Source of the DNA: Beijerinckiaceae bacterium
Lineage (GTDB): Bacteria > Pseudomonadota > Alphaproteobacteria > Rhizobiales > Beijerinckiaceae
NCBI GenBank assembly: GCA_947454485.1
Contig: CANGJJ010000003.1
Location: 1 to 64,000, forward strand
Direction of reading: 5' to 3'
DNA length: 64,000 nucleotides
Below the pieces are notes generated by a model, which was not told the origin of the DNA, searched no databases, and saw only the letters and a program-made list of their open reading frames with translations. A program made the translations under genes and the position numbers. Shown in pieces: positions 45,283 to 55,231 of this stretch. Every line of letters begins with the position of its first letter. The stretch's first letter is position 1.

Positions 45283-46496
45283 GCCTTGGTGCTGCGCCGA
45301 TCAACGGCCAGCGCGATGAACACAGTCACCAGTGTGAAGATCGCCGAGAGATAGAACACCCACACAGGCATATTGTGATCGACGGCGATGCCGCCGAGCA
45401 GCGGGCCAATCATACCACCGAAGTTGAAGCCTGTTGTGACAATGCCAAAGGTGCGACCAACAGCATGGGGCGGCGAGGCCTGACGCACGAGCAGATCGCG
45501 CGAGGGAATGATGATGCCACCCAAAAAGCCCGACAGCGCCACAATGCTGATCGTGCCAGTGGTGCCCAGATTGAATGTGCCCGCGATGAAGAGCAGCACA
45601 GCGCAGATGGCAAGGCCCGTGCCTGCAATGGTGGATTGATATTTCACTTTGTCGGCCATCATGCCGCCAAGCAGAATGCCGACCACCATCGTCGTCAAAA
45701 AGGCTGTGAGCGCGCCATTGCCAACCGCAATGGGAATGGCAAAGAGACCTTCAAGCGCAACGGCGAGATAGGTCTGCACAATGCCGGTCGACATATTCAG
45801 CGTCGTGAACATGATAGTAAGTGCGATGACAGAAGGCGTCATCAAGCTCATGGCAGAGGCCTGCGGCTTGTCGACTTTGGGCAGGCTGCGCGCCGTTTTC
45901 AGGCCGCGTTGTTCAATACCCATGCCTGGCAGTAGCAGCAGCGAGACGAGCAGGCCCAGCACACCGGTTGCGATGAGTGCAAGGCGCACACCATCCATCC
46001 ACAAGAAGAGCGCAGCAAGCGGGGGCGCAATCGCAAAGCCGATATAGCCCGTGAAAGAATGGATCGAGAAGGCGCGGCCCATTTTGGTCGGGCTCATCTC
46101 TGCCGAGAGGATCGAGAAATCGGCGGGGTGGTAGACCGCATTGCCAAGGCCGATCAGCACCGCCCCGAAAATGAACATCCAATAGGTCGGCACAAGACCG
46201 ATGATGATGAAGCCAGCTGAGCCGATGAGCATGCCAACGAAGAGCAGCAAGCGCGGACCATAGCGATCCACGATGAAACCGGTGGGCGCTTGCGTGAGCG
46301 CGGTGACGGCATTCATGACGGTGATCGCAACGCCAATCTGCGTATAGCTGACGCCCAGCAGATCTTTCAGCGCAGGCATGAGCGGAGCAAAGACCAGCCA
46401 GTAATAATGGCTGATCAAATGAACGAGCGAGATGATGATGAGCGTCTTCAACTCCTGCGCGCCGCCTTCGCGGCCCGTCATTGTGGCGCTTGTCAT
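45279..46496 (-). CDS. Major facilitator superfamily transporter
   Basis: 405 residues with about twelve membrane helices. Visible are the MFS loop-2/3-like GFIVDRYGPRLLLFVGMLIG and the signature-like LSAEMSPTKMGRAFSIHSF after helix 4. Substrate unknown; the short loops and lack of a strong family motif allow drug or organic anion efflux or uptake. It converges on folK and lies 18 bp upstream of nothing obvious; the following deacetylase is separate on the same strand. Confidence 0.88.
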   Translation of the reverse strand: MTSATMTGREGGAQELKTLIIISLVHLISHYYWLVFAPLMPALKDLLGVSYTQIGVAITVMNAVTALTQAPTGFIVDRYGPRLLLFVGMLIGSAGFIIIGLVPTYWMFIFGAVLIGLGNAVYHPADFSILSAEMSPTKMGRAFSIHSFTGYIGFAIAPPLAALFLWMDGVRLALIATGVLGLLVSLLLLPGMGIEQRGLKTARSLPKVDKPQASAMSLMTPSVIALTIMFTTLNMSTGIVQTYLAVALEGLFAIPIAVGNGALTAFLTTMVVGILLGGMMADKVKYQSTIAGTGLAICAVLLFIAGTFNLGTTGTISIVALSGFLGGIIIPSRDLLVRQASPPHAVGRTFGIVTTGFNFGGMIGPLLGGIAVDHNMPVWVFYLSAIFTLVTVFIALAVDRRSTKA

Positions 46497-46514
46497 CTGT
46501 TCAATTCCGTCTCT

Positions 46515-47459
46515 TTAGCCTTGGCCCGTCGCCATGCCCATGAGACGCTTTATATGCATGGCAGCCGACAGCGCCAAGCCTTGAAGATCATAGCCGCCTT
46601 CCAAAACCGATACGACGCGGCCTTGGGCGCTTTTATGGGCGACATCCATCAGCCGTGCTGTGACCCAGCTGAAGTCCTCCTCCACCAGATTGAGCCCGCC
46701 CAATGGGTCGCGGCGATGGGCATCGAAGCCTGCAGAAATGATCAGCAAATCGGGCTTGAAGGCCTCAAGCGCGGGCAAGACGCGAGTCTCCATCGCATCG
46801 CGAAAGGCTTCGCCTGCATCGCCTGCGCGCAAGGGCGCATTCACAATCGTGCCGAAATCGCCTGTCTCGCGCGCAGCACCCGTGCCGGGATAAAGCGGCA
46901 TTTGATGGGTCGAGGCATACATGACCGATTTGTCGGACCAGAAGACATCCTGCGTTCCATTGCCGTGATGCACATCGAAATCCATAATCGCGACGCGTTC
47001 TGCACCATAGACAGCCTGCGCATGACGCGCGGCGATGGCCGCATTGTTGAAAAAGCAAAAGCCCATGGCGGTGGAGCGCTCGGCATGATGGCCAGGCGGG
47101 CGCATGCCCACAAAGGCATTGTCGCATTTGCCCTGCATCACTTCATCGACCGCAAGGCATACACCACCCACGCCCCGCATCGCAGCTTCCAGCGTGAAGG
47201 GATTCATCGTCGTGTCACCATCCACCATCGCATAGCCGTCTTTGGGTGCGGCCTCTTCAATGTCGGTCAGATAGATCTCAGGGTGAACGCGCAAGATCGC
47301 CTCACGCGTACCCAGCGGTGCCAGTTCGCGCGCCAAGGTCTGAAAGCTCTCACCCTCCAGCGCACGTTCAATCGCGCGCAGGCGGTCTGGCCTTTCAGGA
47401 TGGCCCTCGCCCATTTCGTGACGCAGGCCAGCTGGATGTGAGATGAAGAGCGTGTTCAA
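46515..47459 (-). CDS. Histone deacetylase-family hydrolase (AcuC-like)
   Basis: 314 residues of the zinc-dependent class II-like deacetylase family, acting on acetylated amines or proteins. The zinc and catalytic residues are in MRPPGHHAERS (tandem His), MDFDVHHGNGTQDVF and SAGFDAHRRDPLGG; EGGYD closes the site. The start is a TTG at 47459, needed to include the conserved LFISHPAGLRHEMG N-terminus and preceded by AGGA. A shorter ATG start (47414) would truncate it. Confidence 0.9.
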   Translation of the reverse strand: MNTLFISHPAGLRHEMGEGHPERPDRLRAIERALEGESFQTLARELAPLGTREAILRVHPEIYLTDIEEAAPKDGYAMVDGDTTMNPFTLEAAMRGVGGVCLAVDEVMQGKCDNAFVGMRPPGHHAERSTAMGFCFFNNAAIAARHAQAVYGAERVAIMDFDVHHGNGTQDVFWSDKSVMYASTHQMPLYPGTGAARETGDFGTIVNAPLRAGDAGEAFRDAMETRVLPALEAFKPDLLIISAGFDAHRRDPLGGLNLVEEDFSWVTARLMDVAHKSAQGRVVSVLEGGYDLQGLALSAAMHIKRLMGMATGQG

Positions 47460-47522
47460 GGTCGTTTCCTGTCAGGGCGCGCAGTGTGCTCTTGCATGCT
47501 GCGACTGTCTATCGGTCGTTCT

Positions 47523-48434
47523 TCAGACACTGGGCGTGGAATCGCCAAGGTCGATGATGCAGATTTCCGGCGGTCTACCGAGCCGCACCGGAACAATAGA
47601 TGTCCCAAGGCCCGAAGAGATGATCATATGTCGATCCTCTTCCACCACATGGCCATAAACGCGATGGCCAAAGCGATGCTCCCCCACGGGTGAGCCCAGT
47701 AAAGGCAGATGAACCTGACCGCCATGCGTATGGCCGCATAAAGTCAGCGCCACACGTTCAGGCACGCGATCAAAAATGAAAGGCTCATGTGCGAGCAGAA
47801 TAGCTGGCGCAGTATCCTTCACCGCGCGCAAAGCCCTGTCGAGATCATCAAGCCCGCGAAACACGCCGCGCCGCACACGCCACACCATCTGATCGCCAAG
47901 GCCAAGCAACCAAAAGTCCTTGCTATCTTTGGTGAGACGCAGCGCGTCATTCTCCATCAGGCGAATGCCAGCATATTTGAGAGCGCTGCGAATGGCTTTG
48001 GTTTCATCGCCGCGCATATTGGGCAGCGGCCCGTGCCACCAATCATGATTGCCCAAAATCGCATAGACACCGAGCGGCGCGCGCAGCACGCTCACAGCTT
48101 CGCCAAACTGGTCAGGCATGACGGGGCCGCTCGCCATATTATGCCCGCCATTATAATCGCCGAGCAGAACCGTCACATCAGGCTGCAGGCTATTGGTGCG
48201 CTCACAAATGGCGCGCACGCGCTCCGCCGACATGAAGGGCTCGCACGCATGCACATCGGCAATGACAGCGATGCGCAGACGAAGGCCCTGCGGCCAATTG
48301 GGCGGTGTCAATGAATAGGGGGTGACGGAGAGGCGATAGCCAGGCTCAATCGCAAAGCCATAGGAGCCCAGAGCCAGAGTCGACAGGCCGGTGAGGCCGG
48401 CACCGCGAAGAAAACCTCTGCGCGTCATCCACAT
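47523..48434 (-). CDS. Tat-exported metallophosphoesterase
   Basis: 303 residues. The N-terminus carries a twin-arginine signal (MTRRGFLRGAG, hydrophobic stretch to ALGS), so it is exported folded. The metallophosphoesterase motifs are IADVHACEP, LLGDYNGG, LGNHDWWH and the final CGHTHGGQVHLP, with usual dinuclear metal ligands. The AGGAG six bases ahead supports 48434. The substrate may be a phosphodiester such as UDP-diacylglucosamine-like lipids, but this is not shown. Confidence 0.9.
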   Translation of the reverse strand: MWMTRRGFLRGAGLTGLSTLALGSYGFAIEPGYRLSVTPYSLTPPNWPQGLRLRIAVIADVHACEPFMSAERVRAICERTNSLQPDVTVLLGDYNGGHNMASGPVMPDQFGEAVSVLRAPLGVYAILGNHDWWHGPLPNMRGDETKAIRSALKYAGIRLMENDALRLTKDSKDFWLLGLGDQMVWRVRRGVFRGLDDLDRALRAVKDTAPAILLAHEPFIFDRVPERVALTLCGHTHGGQVHLPLLGSPVGEHRFGHRVYGHVVEEDRHMIISSGLGTSIVPVRLGRPPEICIIDLGDSTPSV

Positions 48435-48472
48435 GGCGTACTCCTGCTGGCGCTAGGCCGCGCCGCGCAGTT

Positions 48473-48679
48473 TTACGCGGCGATCGTCTTTTGCAGGGGC
48501 GTCGCGGCTGGCTCAGCAGCCGGTGCTTCAGCCTTTGGCTCAGCGAGGTCGAGAGCGGCAGCCACGGCCGAAACCCCGATTTCGCGATACAGCCGTGCCA
48601 GCAATTCGCGGGCATCCTGCGTCACCGGCGGCGGGGCCATGCGCTTCAGTTGCTGTTCAATCGAGTCCATGGTGGTCAT
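48473..48679 (-). CDS. Small conserved hypothetical protein, 68 residues
   Basis: From the ATG at 48679: an N-terminal helix SIEQQLKRMAPPPVTQDARE, then LLARLYREIGVSAVAAALDL, then an Ala/Pro/Glu tail. An open frame extends upstream to 49090 but only this last part looks protein-like. I recognise no domain. A start at 48670 is equally possible. It precedes the phosphoesterase by 38 bp. Confidence 0.55.
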   Translation of the reverse strand: MTTMDSIEQQLKRMAPPPVTQDARELLARLYREIGVSAVAAALDLAEPKAEAPAAEPAATPLQKTIAA

Positions 48680-48845
48680 CCCGAAGGCCGGAGGCCTGTT
48701 GTCGGGCGACCATGGCGGCCACTCGGTTAAGCTAGCGTAAAGCGCCGCAGCCTTGAGCAGGCTAGAACACCGAAAGATCGTGGCAAGTGAAGGGCAAGGT
48801 TTATGAATTATTGCGAAGGCGCGTGGAAGCAGCCAAAGTGGTGCC

Positions 48846-49622
48846 ATGCGACGCCTGATCCTTGAAGAGCCAGTCTCCCGCGCGGCCATCTGGAGCCGGC
48901 ATCTGAACCTGTTTGCTCTTTCGGTGGGGGCCATGTCGGTTGGCATCGCGCGCGCGGGTCTGGCCGATACGACAGCCTCGCTCGTTGTTTTTGCGGGGGC
49001 GGTGCTGATGGCCTGTCTGGGTCTGCTTCTGGCGGGCGCGGCCACTGTCATCATTTGGCGCACCGGGCGCGGTGGCACGGGTAAGATCATCTCGGCTATC
49101 TTTCTTGCTGCGCTTCTGCTCGTCTATCCCGCTTGGTTGACAGTGCAGGCGGTGCGCTTGCCCGCTCTCAATGATGTGTCGACCGATCTCATCGACCCGC
49201 CAGACTTTGCCCGTTCATCGCGTGCGCTGGCAGCGCGCAATCAACTGGCCCATGGCACGATCCCGCAAGCCTGGCGCGAGGCCCAGCGCCGCGCCTATCC
49301 GCAAGTCCAGCCCATCCTCATTGATCTTGAAGGCGACGAGGCCTGGCACATTGTGCAGAAGGCGGTGGAGGCGCGCAAATGGCACATCATCGACCAAGTG
49401 CAGCCGGGTGGGCGCACACGCATCGGTCATATTGACGCGGTGGACCGAAGCTTGGTCATGGGCTTTCCGGATGATGTAACCATTCGCCTGCGCCCGCTTG
49501 CAGGCCAAACGCGCATTGATATTCGCTCAGCCTCGCGCATGGGTCGTCATGATTTTGGTGACAATGCACGTCGTATTCAACGCTTCGCCCAAGAGCTGCA
49601 GACGCAGCTGGATGCGCGTTGA
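48846..49622 (+). CDS. DUF1499 domain membrane protein
   Basis: 258 residues. Three N-terminal hydrophobic segments (about 20-100) are followed by a soluble DUF1499-type domain (PPDFARSSRAL, KWHIIDQVQPGGRTRIGHID, TIRLRPLAGQTRIDIRSASR, GDNARRIQRFAQEL). Function unknown; the domain is widespread in alphaproteobacteria. It converges end to end with the MBL hydrolase gene. Confidence 0.87.
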   Translation: MRRLILEEPVSRAAIWSRHLNLFALSVGAMSVGIARAGLADTTASLVVFAGAVLMACLGLLLAGAATVIIWRTGRGGTGKIISAIFLAALLLVYPAWLTVQAVRLPALNDVSTDLIDPPDFARSSRALAARNQLAHGTIPQAWREAQRRAYPQVQPILIDLEGDEAWHIVQKAVEARKWHIIDQVQPGGRTRIGHIDAVDRSLVMGFPDDVTIRLRPLAGQTRIDIRSASRMGRHDFGDNARRIQRFAQELQTQLDAR

Positions 49623-50531
49623 TCAGCGCTGCAAATAACGCGCACTGAGCAACTCTTCGCCCTCGCGCTGCAACTGTCCCCGGTCCATCAAATCTTCCAG
49701 ATGCGCGAGCACAGAAAGACCAGCAGCTTTATGCAAACGCGGATCAAGCCCGTCATAGATTTTCGCGACCAAAGCGGGGATCGTGTCGGTGCCTTGTGCA
49801 ACAGCGCTCAGGATCGCTTGTTCGCGATAGCGACGATGACCTGCGAGCGCGCGCACAAAGCGATGGGGCTCACGCACGGGGCCACCATGGCCGGGCCAAT
49901 AGATCAGATCATCACGCGCACGTAGCTTTTCGAGCGAGGCCATATAGTCGCTCATATTTCCATCGGGCGGCCCCACAACGGTTGTGGACCACGCCATGAC
50001 ATGATCGCCAGAGAAGAGCAGTTTCTCTTCTTCCAAGGCAAAGCACAGATGGTTAGAGGCATGACCCGGCGTGAACAGGGCTGTGAGCGAATAGCCGCTC
50101 CCATGCAAAGTATCGCCATCTTCCATCGGTTGATCGGGCCTGTGGTCTTGATCATGGCGCGCATCAAGCTGTCCATGCGCGATGCGTCCATTGGGTACAT
50201 GGGTCTTGCAACCGATGATGGGCGCGCCTGTCAGTGCAGAGAGCTGACGCGCGCCGGGGGAATGATCGTGATGCGTATGGGTGACGAGAATATGCTCGAC
50301 CTGTTCGCCCTTGAGCGCCTGCATCAAAGTCGCGATATGGGCCGCATCATCTGGGCCCGGATCAATCACCGCGACACGGCCATGGCCCACAATATAAGTG
50401 CAGGTGCCGGTGAAGGTGAAAGCGCTGCCATTGGGCGCGATGAGACGACGCACAAGTGGTGAGGCCTCCACCATTTCGCCGGGCGCGTAAGGCTGCTTGT
50501 CATAGGGAATGTCGTCGGGCGTCTCGCTCAT
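49623..50531 (-). CDS. MBL-fold metallo-hydrolase
   Basis: 302 residues with the metallo-beta-lactamase motif ILVTHTHHDHSPGAR (H-x-H-x-D-H) and later zinc ligands in FTPGHASNHLCFA and LIYWPGHGGPV. The C-terminal part (about 215-300) resembles the winged-helix tail of LACTB2-like endoribonucleases. It starts 26 bp after the dnaE2 stop on the same strand and so could be read with the SOS cassette, though no strong ribosome site precedes the ATG. Confidence 0.87.
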   Translation of the reverse strand: MSETPDDIPYDKQPYAPGEMVEASPLVRRLIAPNGSAFTFTGTCTYIVGHGRVAVIDPGPDDAAHIATLMQALKGEQVEHILVTHTHHDHSPGARQLSALTGAPIIGCKTHVPNGRIAHGQLDARHDQDHRPDQPMEDGDTLHGSGYSLTALFTPGHASNHLCFALEEEKLLFSGDHVMAWSTTVVGPPDGNMSDYMASLEKLRARDDLIYWPGHGGPVREPHRFVRALAGHRRYREQAILSAVAQGTDTIPALVAKIYDGLDPRLHKAAGLSVLAHLEDLMDRGQLQREGEELLSARYLQR

Positions 50532-50557
50532 GGGCGCATCATAAGCGACATCACTGC

Positions 50558-53500
50558 TCAGTGGAAGTTGCGTCCCTTGGGCATCACGGCGGCCTCTGTT
50601 GGCAGCGCCAGAAGATCTGCGCGCTCGCGCTGTTTGTCAGGGCGCTCTTGGCGGTGGCGCAGCTCATCGGCATTGGCGAGGGCCGAAATTTGCGGGCCTG
50701 CATGAGCAAGCTGGCTGAGCCATGGGGTGAGATCTTCAAAATGATCGGCGATCATATGAATGACGCCTGCTTCATTTTGCACGCGCCCCGTAATGGCCAC
50801 AAAGCGCGCACCCAAAACCAAGGGGCGGAAGGTTTCAAAGACTGTCGGCCAGACAATCGCATTGGCAATGCCCGTCTCATCTTCCAGCGTCATGAAGATG
50901 ACGCCCTTGGAAGAGCCCGGCCTTTGGCGCACCAGCACAAGCCCCGCCACTGTGGCGCGGCGATTGCGCAGGAGAGCCAGTTGCTCGCAGCGGTGAATTT
51001 TCTTGGTGCGCAACTGGGCGCGCAAGAAACTGACCGGATGCGCCTTCAAGGAAAGTGAGAGATGGCGATAATCTTCCACCACATGTTCACCCAAAGGCAT
51101 GGGCGGCAGATACATATCTGGTTCTTGCGCTGAAGAAGCAGCAGCAGCAAAGAGCGGCAGGTCATCTTTATCGCCTGCGCGATTGAGGCCGCGCACAGCC
51201 CAAAGCGCATCACGCCGATCAAGCCCGATGGAGCAAAAGGCATCGGCTGAGGCGAGCCGCTCCAATACCACAGGTGACAGGCCGGTGCGTAGCCATAGAT
51301 CGCGCACAGAATCATAGCCGCGACCTCTCAATAGCGCGATGCGCCGCATATCATCTTCGCGCACGCCCTTGATCATGCGAAAGCCCAGACGCAAGGCGCA
51401 GCGTGTTTGAATATCTTGCCTCTGATCCTCATGGCGTGGGTGTATGCGCTGAAGAGCGCCGTCTTCGAGTGTGCAATCCCAATCACTCGCATTGATATCA
51501 ATGGCGCGCGTCTCCACACCATGTTCATGCGCATCGCGCACCAATTGGGCGGGCGCATAAAAGCCCATGGGCTGTGAATTCAGCAAGGCGCAGGCAAAGA
51601 CATCGGGATAATGGCATTTGAGCCAAGAGGAGGCATAGACCAGCAAAGCAAAAGAGGCGGCATGGCTTTCGGGGAAACCATAAGTGCCAAAGCCCTCGAT
51701 CTGTTTGAAACAGCGCTCGGCAAAATCGCGCTGATAACCGCGCGCGATCATGCCATCTACCATTTTGGCAAAGAAAGTGTGGATCGTGCCAACGCGTTTG
51801 AACGTCGCCATCGCGCGGCGCAATTTATCAGCTTCGCTGGGGGTAAAGCCTGCCGCGACAATGGCGATCTTCATCGCTTGTTCTTGAAAGAGTGGCACGC
51901 CCAAAGTGCGCCCCAACACTGCTTCCAATTCGGAAGAGGGAAAACTCACCGGCTCCAGTCCTTGCCGGCGTCGCAAATAAGGATGCACCATATCGCCTTG
52001 AATGGGGCCGGGGCGCACAATGGCAACTTCAATGACGAGATCATAAAATTCTTTGGGCTTGAGGCGCGGCAGCATCGACATTTGCGCGCGGCTTTCAATC
52101 TGAAAAACACCCACCGTATCGGCGCGCTGGATCATGCGGTAGACGGATGGATCTTCACTGGGGATGTTCGCCAAAGTCAAAGCACCGCCATAGTGCTTTT
52201 CATATAGATCAAAGCTGCGCCGGATGGCGCTCAACATGCCCAGCGCCAGAATATCGATCTTGAGAATGCCGAGTGCATCAAGGTCGTCTTTGTCCCATTC
52301 AATCGTGGTGCGTCCTGCCATGGCAGCAGGGGCAATGGGCACGACTTCATCAAGCCGCGAATGGGTGATGACAAAACCGCCGGTATGTTGTGACAAATGG
52401 CGCGGAAAGCCCGCCAGATCGCGCGCCAGATCCAATGTTAGCGCCAAGCGATGATCTTGTGGATCAAAGCCGAGTTTGCGCAATTCATCAAGGTCAATCT
52501 CCTTCGTCCACCAGCCCGCCAGCGTGCCCGAGAGCGCAGCAATTTCGCTATCGTGATAGCCAAAGACCTTGCCAACTTCGCGCGTGGCTGAACGTGCACG
52601 ATAGGTGATGACGGTGGCTGTGAGGCCTGCGCGCTCGCGCCCATAGCGCTGATAGATATATTGCATGACCTCCTCGCGCCGGTCATGTTCAAAATCGACA
52701 TCAATATCGGGCGGCTCGCGGCGCTCAGCAGAGATGAAACGTTCGAACAAAAGGTCATGTTTGACGGGATCGACTTCGGTGATGCCCAGACAAAAGCAAA
52801 TGGTGGAATTGGCCGCAGAGCCGCGCCCCTGACACAAAATTCTGCGCGAGCGGGCAAAGCGCACAATGTCATGAACGGTGAGAAAATAGGCCGCATAGCC
52901 CAAGTCCCCGACAATCCTCAGCTCATGACGAATAGCGCTTTCAACATGGGCGGGAATGCCGGCTGGATAACGTTGCCGCGCGCCCTCCCATGAATAAGCC
53001 TCAAGCGCTTCTTGCTCACTGGCAAAGCCCTCGCGCAGCTCTTCAGGATAATCATAGCGCAGATCATCAAGGCTGAAGTGGAGGCCTTTGGCAAAGCGCA
53101 GGCTCTCTTCAATCGCTTGGGGATATTCATCAAACAGGCGCAGCATCTCATGTGGTGGCTTGAGATGGCGCTCGGCATTTTTATGCAAGAGCCGTCCAGC
53201 CGCCTCAATCGTCACAGCTTCGCGAATGGCGCAGAGCGTGTCAGCCATGGGACGCCGCTCTGGACTATGCATGATGACATCATTGGTCGCCATCAAAGGC
53301 AGGCGTAGCTGATGTGATAAAGCGACACGCGCGGCCAAATCGGCGCGCATATGCGTGTCATAAGTGAGGCTTGCTGTCAGCCAGAGGCGGCGCGGTGCAT
53401 GGGCCTGCAAGAGGTGCAGGCGCTCAATAAGCTCTTCATCGCAGAGGGCGGGCGTATCTGCTGCGCTGCTGGCCTCCATGACGGCGAGTTGCAAACCTTC

Positions 53501-53866
53501 GCAGCTCTCCAGCAGATCATTCAGCGCCAGATCGCAAGAGCCCTTTTGCGTGCGCAGATTGCCGCGCGTCAGCAAACGTGTCAGGCGGCCCCATGCAGCG
53601 CGATCCTGTGGATAGGCCAGAATATCTGGCGTGCCATCATTCAGAACGAGGCGCGTGCCGCAGAAAAAACGAAAGCCCTTGGCCTGGTTTTTGTTCTCGC
53701 GCAAAAAGACATGGGCGCGTACGACGCCCGCGACTGAATTGCGATCAGCCAAGCCCAGACCATCAAGCCCCAGCGCGATCGCCTGCGCCATCAATTCTTC
53801 AGGATGGGAGGCACCGCGCAGAAAGGTAAAATTGCTCTGTGTGGCAAATTCCACAAAACCGCTCAT
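50558..53866 (-). CDS. dnaE2: Error-prone DNA polymerase DnaE2
   Basis: 1102 residues, full length. It is the C-family polymerase of the ImuA-ImuB-DnaE2 mutasome and synthesises past lesions during the SOS response. The N-terminal PHP domain (GFVEFATQSNFTFLRGASHP) is followed by the palm with the catalytic acids in PDIDVDFEHDRREEVMQYI, the tau-like finger regions (GRGSAANSTICFCLGI), and the C-terminal OB fold (RRATVAGLVLVRQRPGSSKG). It lies three bases after imuB. Confidence 0.96.
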   Translation of the reverse strand: MSGFVEFATQSNFTFLRGASHPEELMAQAIALGLDGLGLADRNSVAGVVRAHVFLRENKNQAKGFRFFCGTRLVLNDGTPDILAYPQDRAAWGRLTRLLTRGNLRTQKGSCDLALNDLLESCEGLQLAVMEASSAADTPALCDEELIERLHLLQAHAPRRLWLTASLTYDTHMRADLAARVALSHQLRLPLMATNDVIMHSPERRPMADTLCAIREAVTIEAAGRLLHKNAERHLKPPHEMLRLFDEYPQAIEESLRFAKGLHFSLDDLRYDYPEELREGFASEQEALEAYSWEGARQRYPAGIPAHVESAIRHELRIVGDLGYAAYFLTVHDIVRFARSRRILCQGRGSAANSTICFCLGITEVDPVKHDLLFERFISAERREPPDIDVDFEHDRREEVMQYIYQRYGRERAGLTATVITYRARSATREVGKVFGYHDSEIAALSGTLAGWWTKEIDLDELRKLGFDPQDHRLALTLDLARDLAGFPRHLSQHTGGFVITHSRLDEVVPIAPAAMAGRTTIEWDKDDLDALGILKIDILALGMLSAIRRSFDLYEKHYGGALTLANIPSEDPSVYRMIQRADTVGVFQIESRAQMSMLPRLKPKEFYDLVIEVAIVRPGPIQGDMVHPYLRRRQGLEPVSFPSSELEAVLGRTLGVPLFQEQAMKIAIVAAGFTPSEADKLRRAMATFKRVGTIHTFFAKMVDGMIARGYQRDFAERCFKQIEGFGTYGFPESHAASFALLVYASSWLKCHYPDVFACALLNSQPMGFYAPAQLVRDAHEHGVETRAIDINASDWDCTLEDGALQRIHPRHEDQRQDIQTRCALRLGFRMIKGVREDDMRRIALLRGRGYDSVRDLWLRTGLSPVVLERLASADAFCSIGLDRRDALWAVRGLNRAGDKDDLPLFAAAASSAQEPDMYLPPMPLGEHVVEDYRHLSLSLKAHPVSFLRAQLRTKKIHRCEQLALLRNRRATVAGLVLVRQRPGSSKGVIFMTLEDETGIANAIVWPTVFETFRPLVLGARFVAITGRVQNEAGVIHMIADHFEDLTPWLSQLAHAGPQISALANADELRHRQERPDKQRERADLLALPTEAAVMPKGRNFH

Positions 53867-53869
53867 GGC

Positions 53870-55231
53870 TCACGCAAACAGACCATGCAAGAACCAGCGT
53901 GGGCGGGGACCATTCTCCTCATAAAGACCTTCGCGAAACATCCAATAGCGATGGCCCTCTTTGTCCTCGACACGAAAATAATCGCGCGTGAGCTGCGGTG
54001 CATTTTGGTTCCACCATTCAGCTGCAATACGCTCTGGCCCTTCAATACTGGCCACCTCATGCATCACCCGGCGCCAGCGAAATCGCAGCGGCGGTCCATC
54101 AGGCACTTCGGCCAATGCCTCTACAGATTCGGGCCGTTCAAAGATGCGGATCGGGCGCGGCAGCAAAGGCTGCTCCTCCCAATCCAGTGCGCGCGCTGTC
54201 GCAGCATTCACATAGCGCGCGGCATGATCGGGCCAATGGGTTGGATTGGGCGCGAGACGCTGCACGCGTTCTGGTCCCAAACGCGCGCCCAGCTTGTCGA
54301 TCAGGTCAGCGCCTTGATCGCGGAGCGGCAAGACAACACGGGTGAGGGAGGATTGCGCTTGGTCGAGCTGTTCCACATGCAAAGCAGCAAGCCGCAACAG
54401 GTCAAAGCCAAAGCCCGCATCAAGCGGATCATCTTCGCGCCGCTCGGCGGCAGATTTGATACGCTCGCGCAGCAACAGGCTGATGGCTGAGGCATCACGC
54501 AACGGACGGCTGGAGGAGATCTCGACATGACGCACCAGACCATCGGTGCGAAACAAACTCGCTTCAATCCGTCGTCCGCCTTCGCCATGACGCTCCAGCA
54601 ACCGGCACAGATCCTGCGCGAGCGTGCCTAAAATCGTTTCGACATCTTCACGCCGGCCAATGGGTTCAGCAAAGCAGCGCTCCACCACATAGAGCGGCGC
54701 TTCAAAGCGTGGCGTGATGGGGCTGCGCGCGCGGCCCATCAATCCATCAAGGCGGCGGAAGATATCTTCCCCAAAACGCGCCGCAATGGGCGCGCGCGGG
54801 CGGATGATGAGATCGTCAACGCGCTTCAATCCCGTTTGCGACAGGCCATAGGCGGTTTTGTCATCAATGCGCAGCGCGGCAACAGGCAAAGCACCCAGCA
54901 AACGCCGCAATTGCTTTTCATCGGCTTCTATGGGGGCGGCGCGCGCAGACCCAAACCGCGCCAAGGCCCAGGCTGCCTCTGGCGTATCAGCCAAGGCGCA
55001 GCGCGCCTCATAACCAAGGCGCAGCAAGCGCGCTTCGATCTCTTGGGCGAGCGCATCTTCTCCGCCGAACAAATGTGCGGCACCTGCAATATCGAGCATA
55101 GCCCCATCAGGTGCATCCGCCGCCGACAAAGGCGTGAAGCGGCGGCACCAATCAGCCAGACGCGCGGGTGTGAGCGCTTGTGCGTCAGGCGATTTTTTGT
55201 TGGTGATCTGCACTGACAGATAGCGTGCCAC
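53870..55231 (-). CDS. imuB: ImuB, shortened at the N-terminus
   Basis: 453 residues, a catalytically inactive Y-family polymerase homologue that bridges the beta clamp, ImuA and DnaE2. Relatives are usually about 500-530 residues. The first residues (MARYLSV) match the usual start, then the chain jumps at once to the ALTPARLADWCRRFTPL region that normally lies about 65-70 residues further on; the palm region between is absent. From there it is normal (AHLFGGED, LPVAALRIDDKTAYGLSQTG, RIFERPESVEALAEVPDG, EVASIEGPERIAAEWW). The GTG start at 55231 has AAAGGAG and overlaps imuA by 47 bases. Confidence 0.85.
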   Translation of the reverse strand: MARYLSVQITNKKSPDAQALTPARLADWCRRFTPLSAADAPDGAMLDIAGAAHLFGGEDALAQEIEARLLRLGYEARCALADTPEAAWALARFGSARAAPIEADEKQLRRLLGALPVAALRIDDKTAYGLSQTGLKRVDDLIIRPRAPIAARFGEDIFRRLDGLMGRARSPITPRFEAPLYVVERCFAEPIGRREDVETILGTLAQDLCRLLERHGEGGRRIEASLFRTDGLVRHVEISSSRPLRDASAISLLLRERIKSAAERREDDPLDAGFGFDLLRLAALHVEQLDQAQSSLTRVVLPLRDQGADLIDKLGARLGPERVQRLAPNPTHWPDHAARYVNAATARALDWEEQPLLPRPIRIFERPESVEALAEVPDGPPLRFRWRRVMHEVASIEGPERIAAEWWNQNAPQLTRDYFRVEDKEGHRYWMFREGLYEENGPRPRWFLHGLFA

